Shown piece after piece: positions 50,937 to 59,800 of a stretch of 64,000 nucleotides of DNA. The stretch comes from Rufibacter hautae (GTDB lineage Bacteria; Bacteroidota; Bacteroidia; Cytophagales; Hymenobacteraceae), in assembly GCF_008271695.1 (NCBI RefSeq), contig NZ_VKKY01000001.1, positions 738,589 to 802,588 of the forward strand, in the 5' to 3' direction. The notes under the pieces are model-generated. The model was not told where the DNA came from and ran no database searches. It worked only from the letters and a program-made list of their open reading frames with translations. Position 1 is the stretch's first letter; every line of letters begins with the position of its first letter. The position numbers and the translations under genes were made by a program.

Positions 50937-52775
50937 CTAATCGGTCCATTTGTAGAAACTACCGTTGATCATGTCAAACTCCCAGCGCTTGCGGTACTTT
51001 GTCTTTACGGTATCGGTGAGGTATTTTTCAATCATCAGGCTGGCCATGGGCGCCGCGGCAATGGCCCCGCCCCCGGCATTCTCCACGTACACCGCGATGG
51101 CAATCTTGGGATCCTCCTTAGGGGCGAAGGCGATGAACACCGAGTGGTCTTTGCCATGCGGGTTCTGCACCGTTCCGGTTTTCCCGCACACCACCACCCC
51201 AATGTGCTTCAGGCTGGCGTTGCGGCCGGTTCCTTTCTCCACCACCAACTGCATGCCGTCAATAACCGGCGGAAAATACCTGGGGTTCACAGAGGTGTAG
51301 TTTTTCACGGAGTACTCGGGCAGCGGTTTCCCGTTTTCGCCCACGGAGCGCACAATGTGCGGTTTGTAGTAATAGCCCCGGTTGGCGATGGTGGCGGCAA
51401 AATTGGCCATCTGCAGCGGCGTCACGCCCGTCTCGCCCTGGCCAATACTTACGGAGTAGATGGTCGGGAATTTCCAGCCGTCGCGTTTGTAGATGCGGTC
51501 ATAGAACCGGGCGTTGGGCATCATCCCTTTTTTCTCGCCGGGCAGGTCTATGTCCAAACTGCTGGCAAACCCGAAACTCTTGATGTGCTTGTTCCACTCA
51601 TCCAGCCCCAGCCTAACATCTTCGTACACGTTGCGTGATCTGCCCCGCGCCACCACCGACCGGAAAACCTGGTAGAAATAAGGGTTGCAGGAGTTCTCAA
51701 TGGCGATATTCAGGTTGCCTGGATAGGGATGCCGGTGCGAGCATTTCACCAGAGACCAGTTACACGGGTACCCGGTCTCGGGGGTCAGCACGCCCTCCTG
51801 CATCGCGATCAACGCCTGCGCCAACTTGAAGATGGAGCCCGGTGGATACGTAGCCATGAGCGGCCGGTTGAACAGCGGCTTGGTAGGATCGCGCAGCAAT
51901 TTCATGTAGTTGTTGCCCAGTTCCTTTCCGGTCAGCAGCGAGGGATCAAAATACGGCGCCGATACCAACGACAGGATCTCGCCGGTTTTGGGCTCAATGG
52001 CCACAATACTGCCCACCTTGCCGCCCGACATGAGCAACTCGGCGTACCGCTGCAGTTCCAGGTCAATGGTGGTGACCAGGTTCTGCCCCGCTACCGAGAG
52101 GGTGTCATACTCGCCGTTTTTGAAGGATCCTTTCTCAATGCCCCGCACGTTCACCATGGTGTATTTCACCCCGCGCTTGCCCATAAGAAACTGCTCGTAC
52201 TGCCGCTCCAGGCCGCTGATGCCCAGATAATCGCCCTGGCGGTAACCGTGGTAAGTAGTGTCTTCTAACTGCCGAGGGCTGATCTCCCCAATGTATCCCA
52301 AGGCGTGGGCCAGGCTGCTATGCTGATAGCCGCGCACGGTACGGGCGTTGATGTAGAACCCGGGAAAATCCACCAGGTTGTCCTGGATGGAAGCAAACTC
52401 TTCGTTGGTGAGGCGCTGCAGGAACGGCGAGGGCTTGACGTAGGAGTATTTCTTGGCGGCGGTGATTTTCTCGCGGTACTCCGGTAAAGAGATGCCCACC
52501 AGTTGGCAGAACTTGAGCGTGTCAATGGCTTTGGCTTCTTTGGGCACCACCATTAAGTCATAGACGGGCGTGTTCTCTACCAGCAGTTTTCCGTTGCGGT
52601 CATAGACCAACCCCCGGAACGGGTACTGCACCACGCGGCGCATGGCGTTGCTTTCGGCGGCGGTTTTATAGCTGTCATCCAGCACCTGGATGTAGAAAAG
52701 TTTGATAAGATAAACCGCCCCTATGGCTATGAAAATTGCCTGGATTACGTATTTGCGGCCTTCTAAGTACTTCAT
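50937..52775 (-). CDS. mrdA: Penicillin-binding protein 2 (transpeptidase)
   Basis: The 612-residue class B PBP crosslinks wall peptides in elongation. It has one N-terminal TM anchor (about 10-27), a dimerisation/pedestal domain (VQYPFRGLVYDRNGKLLVENTPVYDL) and a transpeptidase domain with SxxK in PPGSIFKLAQALIA, SxN in ENSCNPYF and KTG in VCGKTGTVQNPHG. Its start overlaps the mreD stop by four bases, indicating coupled translation. It pairs functionally with RodA encoded just downstream. Confidence 0.96.
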   Translation of the reverse strand: MKYLEGRKYVIQAIFIAIGAVYLIKLFYIQVLDDSYKTAAESNAMRRVVQYPFRGLVYDRNGKLLVENTPVYDLMVVPKEAKAIDTLKFCQLVGISLPEYREKITAAKKYSYVKPSPFLQRLTNEEFASIQDNLVDFPGFYINARTVRGYQHSSLAHALGYIGEISPRQLEDTTYHGYRQGDYLGISGLERQYEQFLMGKRGVKYTMVNVRGIEKGSFKNGEYDTLSVAGQNLVTTIDLELQRYAELLMSGGKVGSIVAIEPKTGEILSLVSAPYFDPSLLTGKELGNNYMKLLRDPTKPLFNRPLMATYPPGSIFKLAQALIAMQEGVLTPETGYPCNWSLVKCSHRHPYPGNLNIAIENSCNPYFYQVFRSVVARGRSRNVYEDVRLGLDEWNKHIKSFGFASSLDIDLPGEKKGMMPNARFYDRIYKRDGWKFPTIYSVSIGQGETGVTPLQMANFAATIANRGYYYKPHIVRSVGENGKPLPEYSVKNYTSVNPRYFPPVIDGMQLVVEKGTGRNASLKHIGVVVCGKTGTVQNPHGKDHSVFIAFAPKEDPKIAIAVYVENAGGGAIAAAPMASLMIEKYLTDTVKTKYRKRWEFDMINGSFYKWTD

Positions 52776-53296
52776 CTAAAACCTCGTGCTCTTCGCTCAA
52801 AAAATAACATCTGAAAAATCAGCAGCACCGTTCCGGTGAACAGTGTGCTGGCAACTATCTTGGCTAACGTAAAACCAATCAGTTTAAATCCGTTGAGCTC
52901 CAGAAAAAACATGGTGAAGTGATGCACAAAGATAAGAGTCATGCCATAGGTCAGGAACCAGCGCCAGCCCATAGAGGGCAAACTGGCATGGTCAGAGACC
53001 TCGTAGCCATCGCGGGGCGTGAGCAGTTTGAGCATGGAGGGCCGCAGGTAGGCCATGAGCACCGTAGCGGCCGCGTGCACCCCAGACGTGTCATAGAACA
53101 GGTCAATGGTAAACCCGCAGACAAAACCTAGCAGCAGCAGCAGCACCTTGTCCATCTCTATGGGCAGAAACAAAATGAACCCGATGTACACAAAGCAGAA
53201 CCCGGTCTCAAACAGCACCAGGTTGCGCATGAGCAACACCTGCAGGCTCATCAAGACCACAAACTGGACTAAGTGTATGAACCTAAAACTATTCAT
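52772..53296 (-). CDS. mreD: Rod shape-determining protein MreD
   Basis: The 174-residue protein has five to six hydrophobic helices and is the small membrane partner of MreC. The sequence is poorly conserved, so identification rests on topology, size and position between mreC and mrdA. It overlaps both neighbours (8 bases with mreC, 4 with mrdA). DLFYDTSGVHAAATVLMAYLRP is the part most like known MreD. Confidence 0.88.
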   Translation of the reverse strand: MNSFRFIHLVQFVVLMSLQVLLMRNLVLFETGFCFVYIGFILFLPIEMDKVLLLLLGFVCGFTIDLFYDTSGVHAAATVLMAYLRPSMLKLLTPRDGYEVSDHASLPSMGWRWFLTYGMTLIFVHHFTMFFLELNGFKLIGFTLAKIVASTLFTGTVLLIFQMLFFERRARGFR

Positions 53297-54194
53297 TCTC
53301 TTCGGTTATGCCTGATTGTACCAGCAAGCTGTCTAACTCAGGCTTGCGTTTGTTTTCCACCACGTACACATAAGACAGTTTCTCAAAGTCAACGCTCAGG
53401 CGCACCACAATGGTGTAAAAGCTTTTATCCAACTCTTTACGCACGCTGATCACGCGCCCCACCATAATGCCCGGCGGATAAATACCCCCGGCACCCGAGG
53501 TCAACACAGAGTCTCCCTTGTAGATTTTCTCGCTTAACGGAATATAGTGCAGACTGGCGGTCTCGGGGTTCTCTGTATCCCATTTGATGGAACCCAAGCT
53601 TTTGTTCCGCTTCAGTTTCACCGAGATCAGAGTTTGGGAGTGCAGCAGCGAGGTCACCGTGGCATAATGCTTGGAGACCGCTTTCACGCGGCCCACAATC
53701 CCGTTGGCGGTGAGCACGCCCATGCCAGGCCTGATGCCCGCATCTGAGCCTACATTCAAAGCCAGGTGATTGTTGAGTCCCCGCACCGAATTACTCGTCA
53801 CCCGAGCTGGCCGGTAGGTAAACACCAGTTCTTCCAGGGAATCACGCGGTGCTTGAAGGGAGTCTTTCGGATCTGGGGCCTTGACCTGCACAAACACAGA
53901 GTCCTTCACCACGCCCAGGCTGTCGTTGAGTTTCCGCTCCTGAATCTGGGTAAGCTGCGCCCGCAACTGGGCATTCTCCTGTGCCAACGACTGGTTTACC
54001 TCCTTCAGCCGGAAATAATCAGCCACCTGGCTCTGGATCTCCAGCACGCGCCCCACGTAGTAGTTAGACGATTGGTAAAACGCCGCACTGTGGTAGGTGT
54101 TGCTCCGGTAAAGCAGGTAAATGGAAACGCCCTCTAACAGCAGGAACACCAGGAAAGCCCTAATCCGGAAGATGAAAATAAATAGTTTCCGCAT
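53289..54194 (-). CDS. mreC: Rod shape-determining protein MreC
   Basis: The 301-residue protein has an N-terminal membrane anchor (about 8-28), a periplasmic coiled coil (about 60-90; RLKEVNQSLAQENAQLRAQL) and a beta-rich domain (VGSDAGIRPGMGVLTANGIVGRVKAVS; DSVLTSGAGGIYPPGIMVGRV). It links cytoplasmic MreB filaments with PBP2/RodA. It follows mreB after 12 bp. Confidence 0.95.
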   Translation of the reverse strand: MRKLFIFIFRIRAFLVFLLLEGVSIYLLYRSNTYHSAAFYQSSNYYVGRVLEIQSQVADYFRLKEVNQSLAQENAQLRAQLTQIQERKLNDSLGVVKDSVFVQVKAPDPKDSLQAPRDSLEELVFTYRPARVTSNSVRGLNNHLALNVGSDAGIRPGMGVLTANGIVGRVKAVSKHYATVTSLLHSQTLISVKLKRNKSLGSIKWDTENPETASLHYIPLSEKIYKGDSVLTSGAGGIYPPGIMVGRVISVRKELDKSFYTIVVRLSVDFEKLSYVYVVENKRKPELDSLLVQSGITEENE

Positions 54195-54206
54195 GGGCGC
54201 GTGTGC

Positions 54207-55235
54207 TTAGCTCAACAGCACGTTGCGGAAACCCTCAATGTTTTTCACGGCCGCGCCGGTGCCCCGCACCACGGCTCTTAACGGATCTTCCGCAATGTGG
54301 ATAGGCAGTTTTGTTTTAGCAGCTAGACGTTTGTCCAAGCCTCTGAGCAAGGCGCCCCCGCCAATAAGGTGGATTCCGTTGTCGTAGATATCGGCGGACA
54401 ATTCCGGCGGCGCAATCTCCAGGGCCTTAAGCACGGCCTCTTCAATCTTGGACACGGACTTATCCAGAGCGATCGCGATTTCCTGGTAGGTTACCTTGAT
54501 TACCTTTGGGATACCGGTCATCAAGTCACGGCCTCTGATCTCGAAGTCAGCGGGCGGGTTGTCCAGCTCGGTAAGCACGGCGCCTACCTCAATCTTAATC
54601 CGCTCAGCGGAACGCTCACCAATGAGCAGATTATGCTGACGGCGCATGTGGTCCAGGATGTCTTTGTTGAACACGTCACCCGCTACGCGGATAGACTGAT
54701 CACACACAATCCCTGACAAAGCGATCACAGCGATCTCAGTAGTACCACCTCCTATGTCTACCACCATGGTTCCCACGGGTTGCTCTACGTCAATGCCAAT
54801 ACCTATCGCGGCAGCCATGGGTTCCTGGATCATCCAGACCTCGCGGGCATCGGCGTGCTCGCAGGAGTCTTTCACGGCGCGTTTCTCCACCTCGGTAATC
54901 CCGGACGGGATGCACACCACCATGCGGTAAGAAGGCTGGAACAGGCGTTTTTTGCCTTTGTCAATCATTTTGATCAACCCCCTGATCATCATCTCGGCGG
55001 CGGTGAAGTCGGCGATCACGCCGTCTTTCAAAGGACGGATGGTCTTGATGTTCTCGTGGGTTTTCTCGTGCATCTGCTGCGCCTCACGGCCTACCGCCAG
55101 CACCTTGTTGGTTCTGCGGTCCAGGGCGATGATGGAAGGCTCGTCAACTACAATTTTATCGTTATGAATGATAAGGGTATTGGCCGTACCCAAATCAATG
55201 GCTATATCAGATGTGAAAAAATTAAATAATCCCAT
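54207..55235 (-). CDS. mreB: Rod shape-determining protein MreB (actin-like)
   Basis: The 342-residue ATP-binding cytoskeletal protein guides wall synthesis. Seen are the N-terminal membrane-binding stretch MGLFNFFTSDIAIDLGTANTLI with phosphate loop 1, VVDIGGGTTEIAVIAL (phosphate 2) and LIGGGALLRGLDKRLA (adenosine site). It is the first gene of the operon; -7 box TAATTTTG at 55318-55311 gives a leader of about 70 nt. The length and sequence are normal. Confidence 0.97.
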   Translation of the reverse strand: MGLFNFFTSDIAIDLGTANTLIIHNDKIVVDEPSIIALDRRTNKVLAVGREAQQMHEKTHENIKTIRPLKDGVIADFTAAEMMIRGLIKMIDKGKKRLFQPSYRMVVCIPSGITEVEKRAVKDSCEHADAREVWMIQEPMAAAIGIGIDVEQPVGTMVVDIGGGTTEIAVIALSGIVCDQSIRVAGDVFNKDILDHMRRQHNLLIGERSAERIKIEVGAVLTELDNPPADFEIRGRDLMTGIPKVIKVTYQEIAIALDKSVSKIEEAVLKALEIAPPELSADIYDNGIHLIGGGALLRGLDKRLAAKTKLPIHIAEDPLRAVVRGTGAAVKNIEGFRNVLLS

Positions 55236-55310
55236 TATTTGTCAGTCGTGCACTCACCGTTAGAGTGCTATATATGAAATCTATTTACTTAACCAGGCAC
55301 TATAATGGCG

Positions 55311-55318
55311 CAAAATTA
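55311..55318 (-). promoter_or_regulatory. -7 box TAATTTTG of the mreBCD-mrdA-rodA operon
   Basis: This is a perfect minus-strand TAnnTTTG match about 75 bp before the mreB start. Confidence 0.5.
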
Positions 55319-55363
55319 CGTATTTCCCGCTAATAATTACGCTTGAGCATGAGACAGTTCTGT

Positions 55364-55397
55364 TTTCTGGCTTTTTTCCCGAAAACAGCTACAAAAT
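55364..55397. repeat. Dispersed palindrome
   Basis: ttctggcttttttccc and gaaaacagctacaaaat, an imperfect copy upstream of the mreB promoter. Confidence 0.45.
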
Positions 55398-55776
55398 ACA
55401 CCCAGTCTGGCTCGTTCAGTTACCCTGACGTTTACCTTAAGCAACCTCAAACCGCAAGGTACCTCAGAAAACCAGCATCCGCCCTCTTCCTGCCCGGGCA
55501 ATTTCCTATTTAAAGCTATAATCCAATATCGCCCCCAAACTCCCAATATTGCCTGGCAACTAACCCGGAACAAAGCACCTTTTCACCACCTTAGAGAAGG
55601 ACAGTTACTAACTATTTAATGATTAACGCCTCAACCAACTTCCGCTTTCCTTTAGACAAACTCAGTTCGAACTAATTCATCAGGAGATTCGCAGGTCAAC
55701 TAGCCAATCTACTTCCGGCCATGATCCTCAAAAGCTTATATCTTCTCTGCGTGCTGCCGGGGATGATAGCTATTTT
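55398..55776. other. Intergenic region without a recognisable gene
   Basis: This is gene-free sequence between the mreB promoter and purH. Short open frames here are not protein-like, and I see no RNA gene. Confidence 0.45.
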
Positions 55777-55808
55777 CAAGCTATTTTCTTAGAAACAAGT
55801 CTTAAACG
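55777..55808. repeat. Dispersed palindrome
   Basis: caagctattttctt and agaaacaagtcttaaacg, an imperfect copy near the purH terminator. Confidence 0.5.
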
Positions 55809-55833
55809 ACTTTTGGCACTTTCTGCGAAATGC

Positions 55834-55870
55834 AAAAAAGCCCGGCTGTCCAAAGAACGGCCGGGCTTTC
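55834..55870 (-). terminator. Terminator of purH
   Basis: aaagcccggc and gccgggcttt form the stem. Read on the minus strand it ends in TTTTTTGC, 21 bp after the purH stop. Confidence 0.85.
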
Positions 55871-55890
55871 ATAGTACTCTTAAACTACGA

Positions 55891-57420
55891 TTAATGTTTG
55901 AAGTGGCGCACGCCGGTCATGACCATGGCCATGTTGCGGGCATCGCAGGCATCAACGGAGTCTTTGTCTTTGATAGAGCCACCAGGCTGCACCACGGCAG
56001 TGATGCCAGCTTCGGCGGCAATTTCCACGCAGTCAGGGAACGGGAAGAACGCGTCTGAAGCCATCACGGAGCCTTGCAAATCGAACCCGAACGAACGGGC
56101 TTTCTCGATGGCCTGGCGCAGAGCATCCACGCGGGAAGTCTGGCCCACGCCGCTGGCCAGCAATTGGTTTCCGCGCGCCAGCACGATGGTGTTGGATTTG
56201 GTATGCTTGCAAACCTTCAGCGCGAACTCCAGGCCTTCCACTTCTTCTTGGCTCGGGGCCCGCTGCGTCACGGTTTTGAAGTCTTGGGCGGTTTCAACGG
56301 CCAGGTCTTTGTCTTGCTCAATCACGCCGTTCAAGAGGGTTTTGAACAGTTTGTTTGGCAACTGAACCGGTTTCTGGCGCAGCAAAATGCGGTTTTTCTT
56401 GGATCTGAGCAGTTCAAGGGCATCGGCATTAAAGTCCGGCGCAATGAGCACCTCAAAGAACAGTTTGTTCAGTTCCTCGGCAGTAGCCAGATCCACGGTT
56501 TTGTTCACGATGATCACGCCCCCAAATGCCGATACCGGGTCACAGGCCAAAGCGTTCATGTAGGCTTGGTGCAGGGAATCGGCGACAGCCACGCCGCAGG
56601 CATTGGTGTGTTTCAGGATGGCCACGGCCGGTTGGTCCGCGAACTCGGCCATGAGCAGCACGGCGGCATCTACATCCACCAGGTTGTTGTAAGACAGCTC
56701 TTTTCCGTTCAGTTTTTCAAAAAGAGCCTCTAAATCGCCGTAGAAGTATCCTTTCTGGTGCGGGTTCTCGCCGTAACGCAAGGTCTGGCTGGTGCGCTCG
56801 CTCTGCTTGAAGGCGGGAGCAAGGTCCTGCTCTTTGCTCAGGTAGTTGAAGATGTGGGTATCGTAGTGCGAGGACACGTCAAAGGCTTTGGCCGCGAAAC
56901 GCTTGCGGTCGGCCAACTCGGTGCTGCCGTCCTTGGCCTGCAGCAGTTCTACCACCTCAGAGTACTGCTCGCGCGATGACACGATCAAGACATCCTGGAA
57001 GTTTTTCGCCGCCGCGCGGATCAAAGAAATTCCCCCAATATCGATTTTCTCAATCACGTCTTCCTCCGAAGCACCGGAGGCCACGGTTTCCTCAAACGGA
57101 TACAAATCCACAATCACTAGATCCAGCGCCGGGATCTCGAACTGCTCTACTTCCTGCTGGTCTTGCTCATGGTTCCGGCGATGCAGGATTCCCCCGAAGA
57201 TTTTAGGATGCAGGGTTTTCACGCGCCCCCCGAAGATAGACGGATAATCGGTCACGCTGTCCACGGCCACCACCTCGGCGCCCAGGCCTTCCAGGAACGT
57301 CTGGGTCCCCCCGGTGGAGTAAAAAGTAACGCCTTGTTTCTGCAACTCGCGCACCAGCGGCTCCAGGCCGTCTTTGTAGTACACCGAGATAAGGGCAGAT
57401 TTGATTTTAACGGAATTCAT
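55891..57420 (-). CDS. purH: Bifunctional AICAR transformylase/IMP cyclohydrolase
   Basis: The 509-residue cytoplasmic enzyme catalyses the last two steps of IMP synthesis. The IMP cyclohydrolase domain (about 1-190) starts IKSALISVYYKDGLEPLVREL, with STGGTQTFLEGLG and GRVKTLHPKIFGGIL; the transformylase domain has RYGENPHQKGYFYGD, AILKHTNACGVAV, DPVSAFGGVIIVN and SDAFFPFPDCVE. purN lies upstream on the same strand with a 71-codon ORF between them whose stop overlaps the purH ATG (ATGA). Confidence 0.97.
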   Translation of the reverse strand: MNSVKIKSALISVYYKDGLEPLVRELQKQGVTFYSTGGTQTFLEGLGAEVVAVDSVTDYPSIFGGRVKTLHPKIFGGILHRRNHEQDQQEVEQFEIPALDLVIVDLYPFEETVASGASEEDVIEKIDIGGISLIRAAAKNFQDVLIVSSREQYSEVVELLQAKDGSTELADRKRFAAKAFDVSSHYDTHIFNYLSKEQDLAPAFKQSERTSQTLRYGENPHQKGYFYGDLEALFEKLNGKELSYNNLVDVDAAVLLMAEFADQPAVAILKHTNACGVAVADSLHQAYMNALACDPVSAFGGVIIVNKTVDLATAEELNKLFFEVLIAPDFNADALELLRSKKNRILLRQKPVQLPNKLFKTLLNGVIEQDKDLAVETAQDFKTVTQRAPSQEEVEGLEFALKVCKHTKSNTIVLARGNQLLASGVGQTSRVDALRQAIEKARSFGFDLQGSVMASDAFFPFPDCVEIAAEAGITAVVQPGGSIKDKDSVDACDARNMAMVMTGVRHFKH

Positions 57421-57632
57421 ATGGTTAGAAAATGTAGGTTCTGAAAGGAACAGGCAGGCATTAGGCTCAGCAATAGCCCGAGCACAGGATGGCTATCTTC
57501 CAATTTTACAGGTTGGGAGTTAGCGTTGTTGGTTCTAGGTAAATTATAAGGACAGAACAGACCTGAGAAGGCCCGCAGTTGACACGTAAGCAGCAGGGAG
57601 AGCAGTAGCAAAGGCCGTGTCAGTCGCTTCAT
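57417..57632 (-). CDS. Small putative exported protein between purN and purH
   Basis: I do not recognise it. The 71-residue frame starts MKRLTRPLLLLSLLLTCQLRAFSG, a convincing signal peptide, followed by about 47 residues with two further Cys. Its start is 14 bp after the purN stop and its TGA overlaps the purH ATG in the form ATGA, the geometry of coupled operon genes. The mature part is not strikingly protein-like, so a chance frame remains possible. Confidence 0.4.
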   Translation of the reverse strand: MKRLTRPLLLLSLLLTCQLRAFSGLFCPYNLPRTNNANSQPVKLEDSHPVLGLLLSLMPACSFQNLHFLTI

Positions 57633-57646
57633 CTCTTCTTCCGGTT

Positions 57647-58258
57647 TTAGGCGGCGGGCGTTTCGGGGCTATTTTTGCCGGATGTTAGCAAATCCTCCAC
57701 TACGCGGGGCAGGTGCTTGTGCTCCAGGGTGAGCACGCGGGCCGCCAGGGTCTCGCAGGTATCATCGGGGTGCACGGCGCAGAACTCCTGGTAAATGGGC
57801 GCGCCCTCGTCGTAATGCTCGTTCACGTAATGGATGGTGATGCCGGTCTGGGCTTCCTGTGCATCTATCACGGCCTGGTGCACGTGTTGGCCATGCATGC
57901 CCTTGCCGCCAAATTTAGGCAACAGCGACGGATGGATGTTGATGATCTTGTTGGGGAACGCTTGCACAAAAGCGGCCGGCAAAAGCCAAAGAAACCCAGC
58001 CAGTACAATCAGATCGGGCGCATAGGCCTGTACCTGCGCCTGCACGTCGCCCGCCTTCAAAGACGCCCTATCGAAGACGACGGTAGGCACGCCATAGTTC
58101 TGGGCCCGCTGTAAGGCAAACGCCTCCGGGTTGTTGGAGAAGAGGGCCACCACCTGAATGTGCGCGTGGTCCTCAAACTGCTCCAGCAGGCGCTGGGCAT
58201 TGCTCCCGGAGCCGGAAGCGAATATGACGATGTTCTTTTTCTTTGCGGAGGTACCCAA
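57647..58258 (-). CDS. purN: Phosphoribosylglycinamide formyltransferase
   Basis: This enzyme transfers a formyl group from 10-formyl-THF to GAR in purine synthesis. Seen are NIVIFASGSGSNAQRLLEQF (about 9-28), VLAGFLWLLPAAFVQAFPNKIINIHPSLLPKFGGKGMHG with the Asn/His pair and the catalytic Asp region HYVNEHYDEGAPIYQE. I place the start at TTG 58258 (GTSAKKKNIVIF follows): no ATG lies near the conserved start, and a -7 box TATCTTTG at 58292-58285 lies inside the longer frame that begins at 58369, so that frame cannot be fully transcribed from this promoter. The resulting 203 residues fit the family. Confidence 0.9.
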   Translation of the reverse strand: MGTSAKKKNIVIFASGSGSNAQRLLEQFEDHAHIQVVALFSNNPEAFALQRAQNYGVPTVVFDRASLKAGDVQAQVQAYAPDLIVLAGFLWLLPAAFVQAFPNKIINIHPSLLPKFGGKGMHGQHVHQAVIDAQEAQTGITIHYVNEHYDEGAPIYQEFCAVHPDDTCETLAARVLTLEHKHLPRVVEDLLTSGKNSPETPAA

Positions 58259-58284
58259 AACTGCTGTTGCTGTCAATGGAAGAG

Positions 58285-58292
58285 CAAAGATA
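58285..58292 (-). promoter_or_regulatory. -7 box TATCTTTG for purN
   Basis: This perfect minus-strand TAnnTTTG match decides the purN start: the transcript would begin near 58280. Confidence 0.5.
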
Positions 58293-58387
58293 GTGTTTCT
58301 GGGGTATTTTCCGGTAAACCGGGTGAAAACGTTTGAAATGATAGATAACGGCTTTGTTCGCCTGTTCACTTCCTAGCCTCTCTTCTC

Positions 58388-58852
58388 TGGTTCAAGTTTT
58401 ATAACTTGGACCTACCATGGTCTGCAGTTTGCAACTGCAGTGAGGCGTTAGCCTCAAAGGCACTTTATAGGTTATTACTTTCTATATCTGTTCTTACCTC
58501 TCAAGGTTGCAGCCGGGGTCTGCGGGCGTTTGTCACTTTTCTCCTTGATGAGAAAAGTAACCAAAAGAATCAAGAAGCCTCAAACTCGCTGACGCTCGGA
58601 CAGTGAGGCTTCAATCCAGTACCACCCCGCCACTGTCCTCTGTTGCATCGTAGGCGCAGGTCACTGCCACCTGAATAGTTCTTCCGTGCGGCAAGCCGTG
58701 CCTCGGCCTCACTGTAGGCCTTCGCCCCGGTCTGCCGCAGGTGCCTTTTCCTTTGTCAATCTGCCTTACCATTTAATTCTTTCATGGTTCAAGTCTGTGA
58801 CTTGGACCCAGCATGATTGGCAGTTTGCAACTGCCGTGAGGCAATAGCCTTA
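58388..58852 (+). repeat. Composite long repeat, copy 2 (modules A-B-C-A')
   Basis: It has the same order as at 11.2 kb: ggttcaagttttataacttg; ctgcagtttgcaactgcag; gaggcgttagcctc; gtcacttttctccttgatga; gcggcaagccgtgcctcggc; ggttcaagtctgtgacttgg; tttgcaactgccgtgaggc. It fills the gap between purN and the 58948-59796 gene; no gene is visible in 58379-58947. Confidence 0.8.
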
Positions 58853-58904
58853 ACCAAAGCCTTCGGATAAAAGAAAAATTAAGGAAAATAAATGGCGAGC
58901 TAAG

Positions 58905-58940
58905 CTTTCAGGCCTATTTCCGGAAAACAGCTCTAAAACG
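58905..58940. repeat. Dispersed palindrome
   Basis: ctttcaggcctatttcc and ggaaaacagctctaaaacg lie 8 bp past the stop of the 58948 gene. Confidence 0.6.
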
Positions 58941-58947
58941 CCAAACC

Positions 58948-59796
58948 TTAAGCGTTAAGCCTCAACACAGAAGTGGGCACTTGTTTGTTTTGGATGGGCT
59001 GGTGCGGCTGGAGGCGCGGCTTTTTCTCGGTAAGGTATTTCCAGTAGCGCTTGGGCATGTGGCGGAGGTGGAGTTTCTGGTTTTTCCGCTCGGGGATGTT
59101 GACGTGGTCAAAGTAGGCTTGCCAGAGTTGCTGGTACAAAGGTTCTACGGCGGTGAGAATTTCGGGGGAAAGCTGTCCTTTCCGGAGGCCTAGGGGGGCT
59201 TCTCCCAGGGAGACAATCTGTACGCTTTGCAGATCATAGTAGGCACCGTACTGCCGGCGCACGTCATAGATGAGCCAGTGCTGATCGGCGTAGCGTTTCT
59301 CAAAGTGGGGTACCACCAAAGGCAGCACGTTGAAGTCTGGGCTGATGGGCGCGACGAACAATCCATCTTGGGTGCGCTGGAACCGGATGAAAGCTTCCAT
59401 GCGGTGCTTTTCCCGGTGCATCTGCTTGCCCACTACGGCCATCTTCTGCACGCAGGGCTCCGCGAAGTTCTCTTCCACCCCGGATTGGGTACTGGAGAAC
59501 ACCAGGCGCACAAACTGGAAGATGAGCATCTCAAAACCGGGCTGTTCCCAGAGGTAGGCTTTGTACACGTTCTCCCAAGCAGCTTTTGACAGCTTTTTGC
59601 CTAAACCCTCCCAAACGCGTTTGGCCTTGTCTTCCTGCGTGGGCACAAAGTGGTGTTCCGCAAAGATACCGGGGGGCGCCTCGCCTTCCTGCCCAATTTG
59701 GGTTGGCCATTCTTTGCGCTCATACGCTTCAAACACCACCGTCAGGAGGCCTTCAAAAGAACCGTCGTAGGTATAGAAATGCACGAGCGCTTGCAA
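58948..59796 (-). CDS. TIGR03915-type putative DNA repair protein
   Basis: The 282-residue soluble protein matches the family usually encoded beside a radical SAM protein of the putative DNA modification/repair type. Features are the start LVHFYTYDGSFEGLLTVVFEAYERK, the basic segment GKQMHREKHRMEAFIRFQRTQDGLFVAPISPDFNVLPLV (DUF4130-like) and YADQHWLIYDVRRQYGAYYD. A Lys/Arg-rich C-terminal tail (about 235-282) may contact nucleic acid. The biochemical role is unknown; the constant pairing with the radical SAM gene at 60025 suggests a two-component system. Confidence 0.88.
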   Translation of the reverse strand: MQALVHFYTYDGSFEGLLTVVFEAYERKEWPTQIGQEGEAPPGIFAEHHFVPTQEDKAKRVWEGLGKKLSKAAWENVYKAYLWEQPGFEMLIFQFVRLVFSSTQSGVEENFAEPCVQKMAVVGKQMHREKHRMEAFIRFQRTQDGLFVAPISPDFNVLPLVVPHFEKRYADQHWLIYDVRRQYGAYYDLQSVQIVSLGEAPLGLRKGQLSPEILTAVEPLYQQLWQAYFDHVNIPERKNQKLHLRHMPKRYWKYLTEKKPRLQPHQPIQNKQVPTSVLRLNA

Positions 59797-59800
59797 TTAG

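Noticed and set aside
55337..55573. 78-codon minus-strand frame upstream of mreB
   Set aside because: Its end is translated palindrome sequence and it has no protein-like features.
58380..58460. tRNA-like GGTTCAAGT words
   Set aside because: They are module A hairpins of the composite repeat; no cloverleaf, acceptor stem or CCA context exists. No tRNA was found anywhere in the window.
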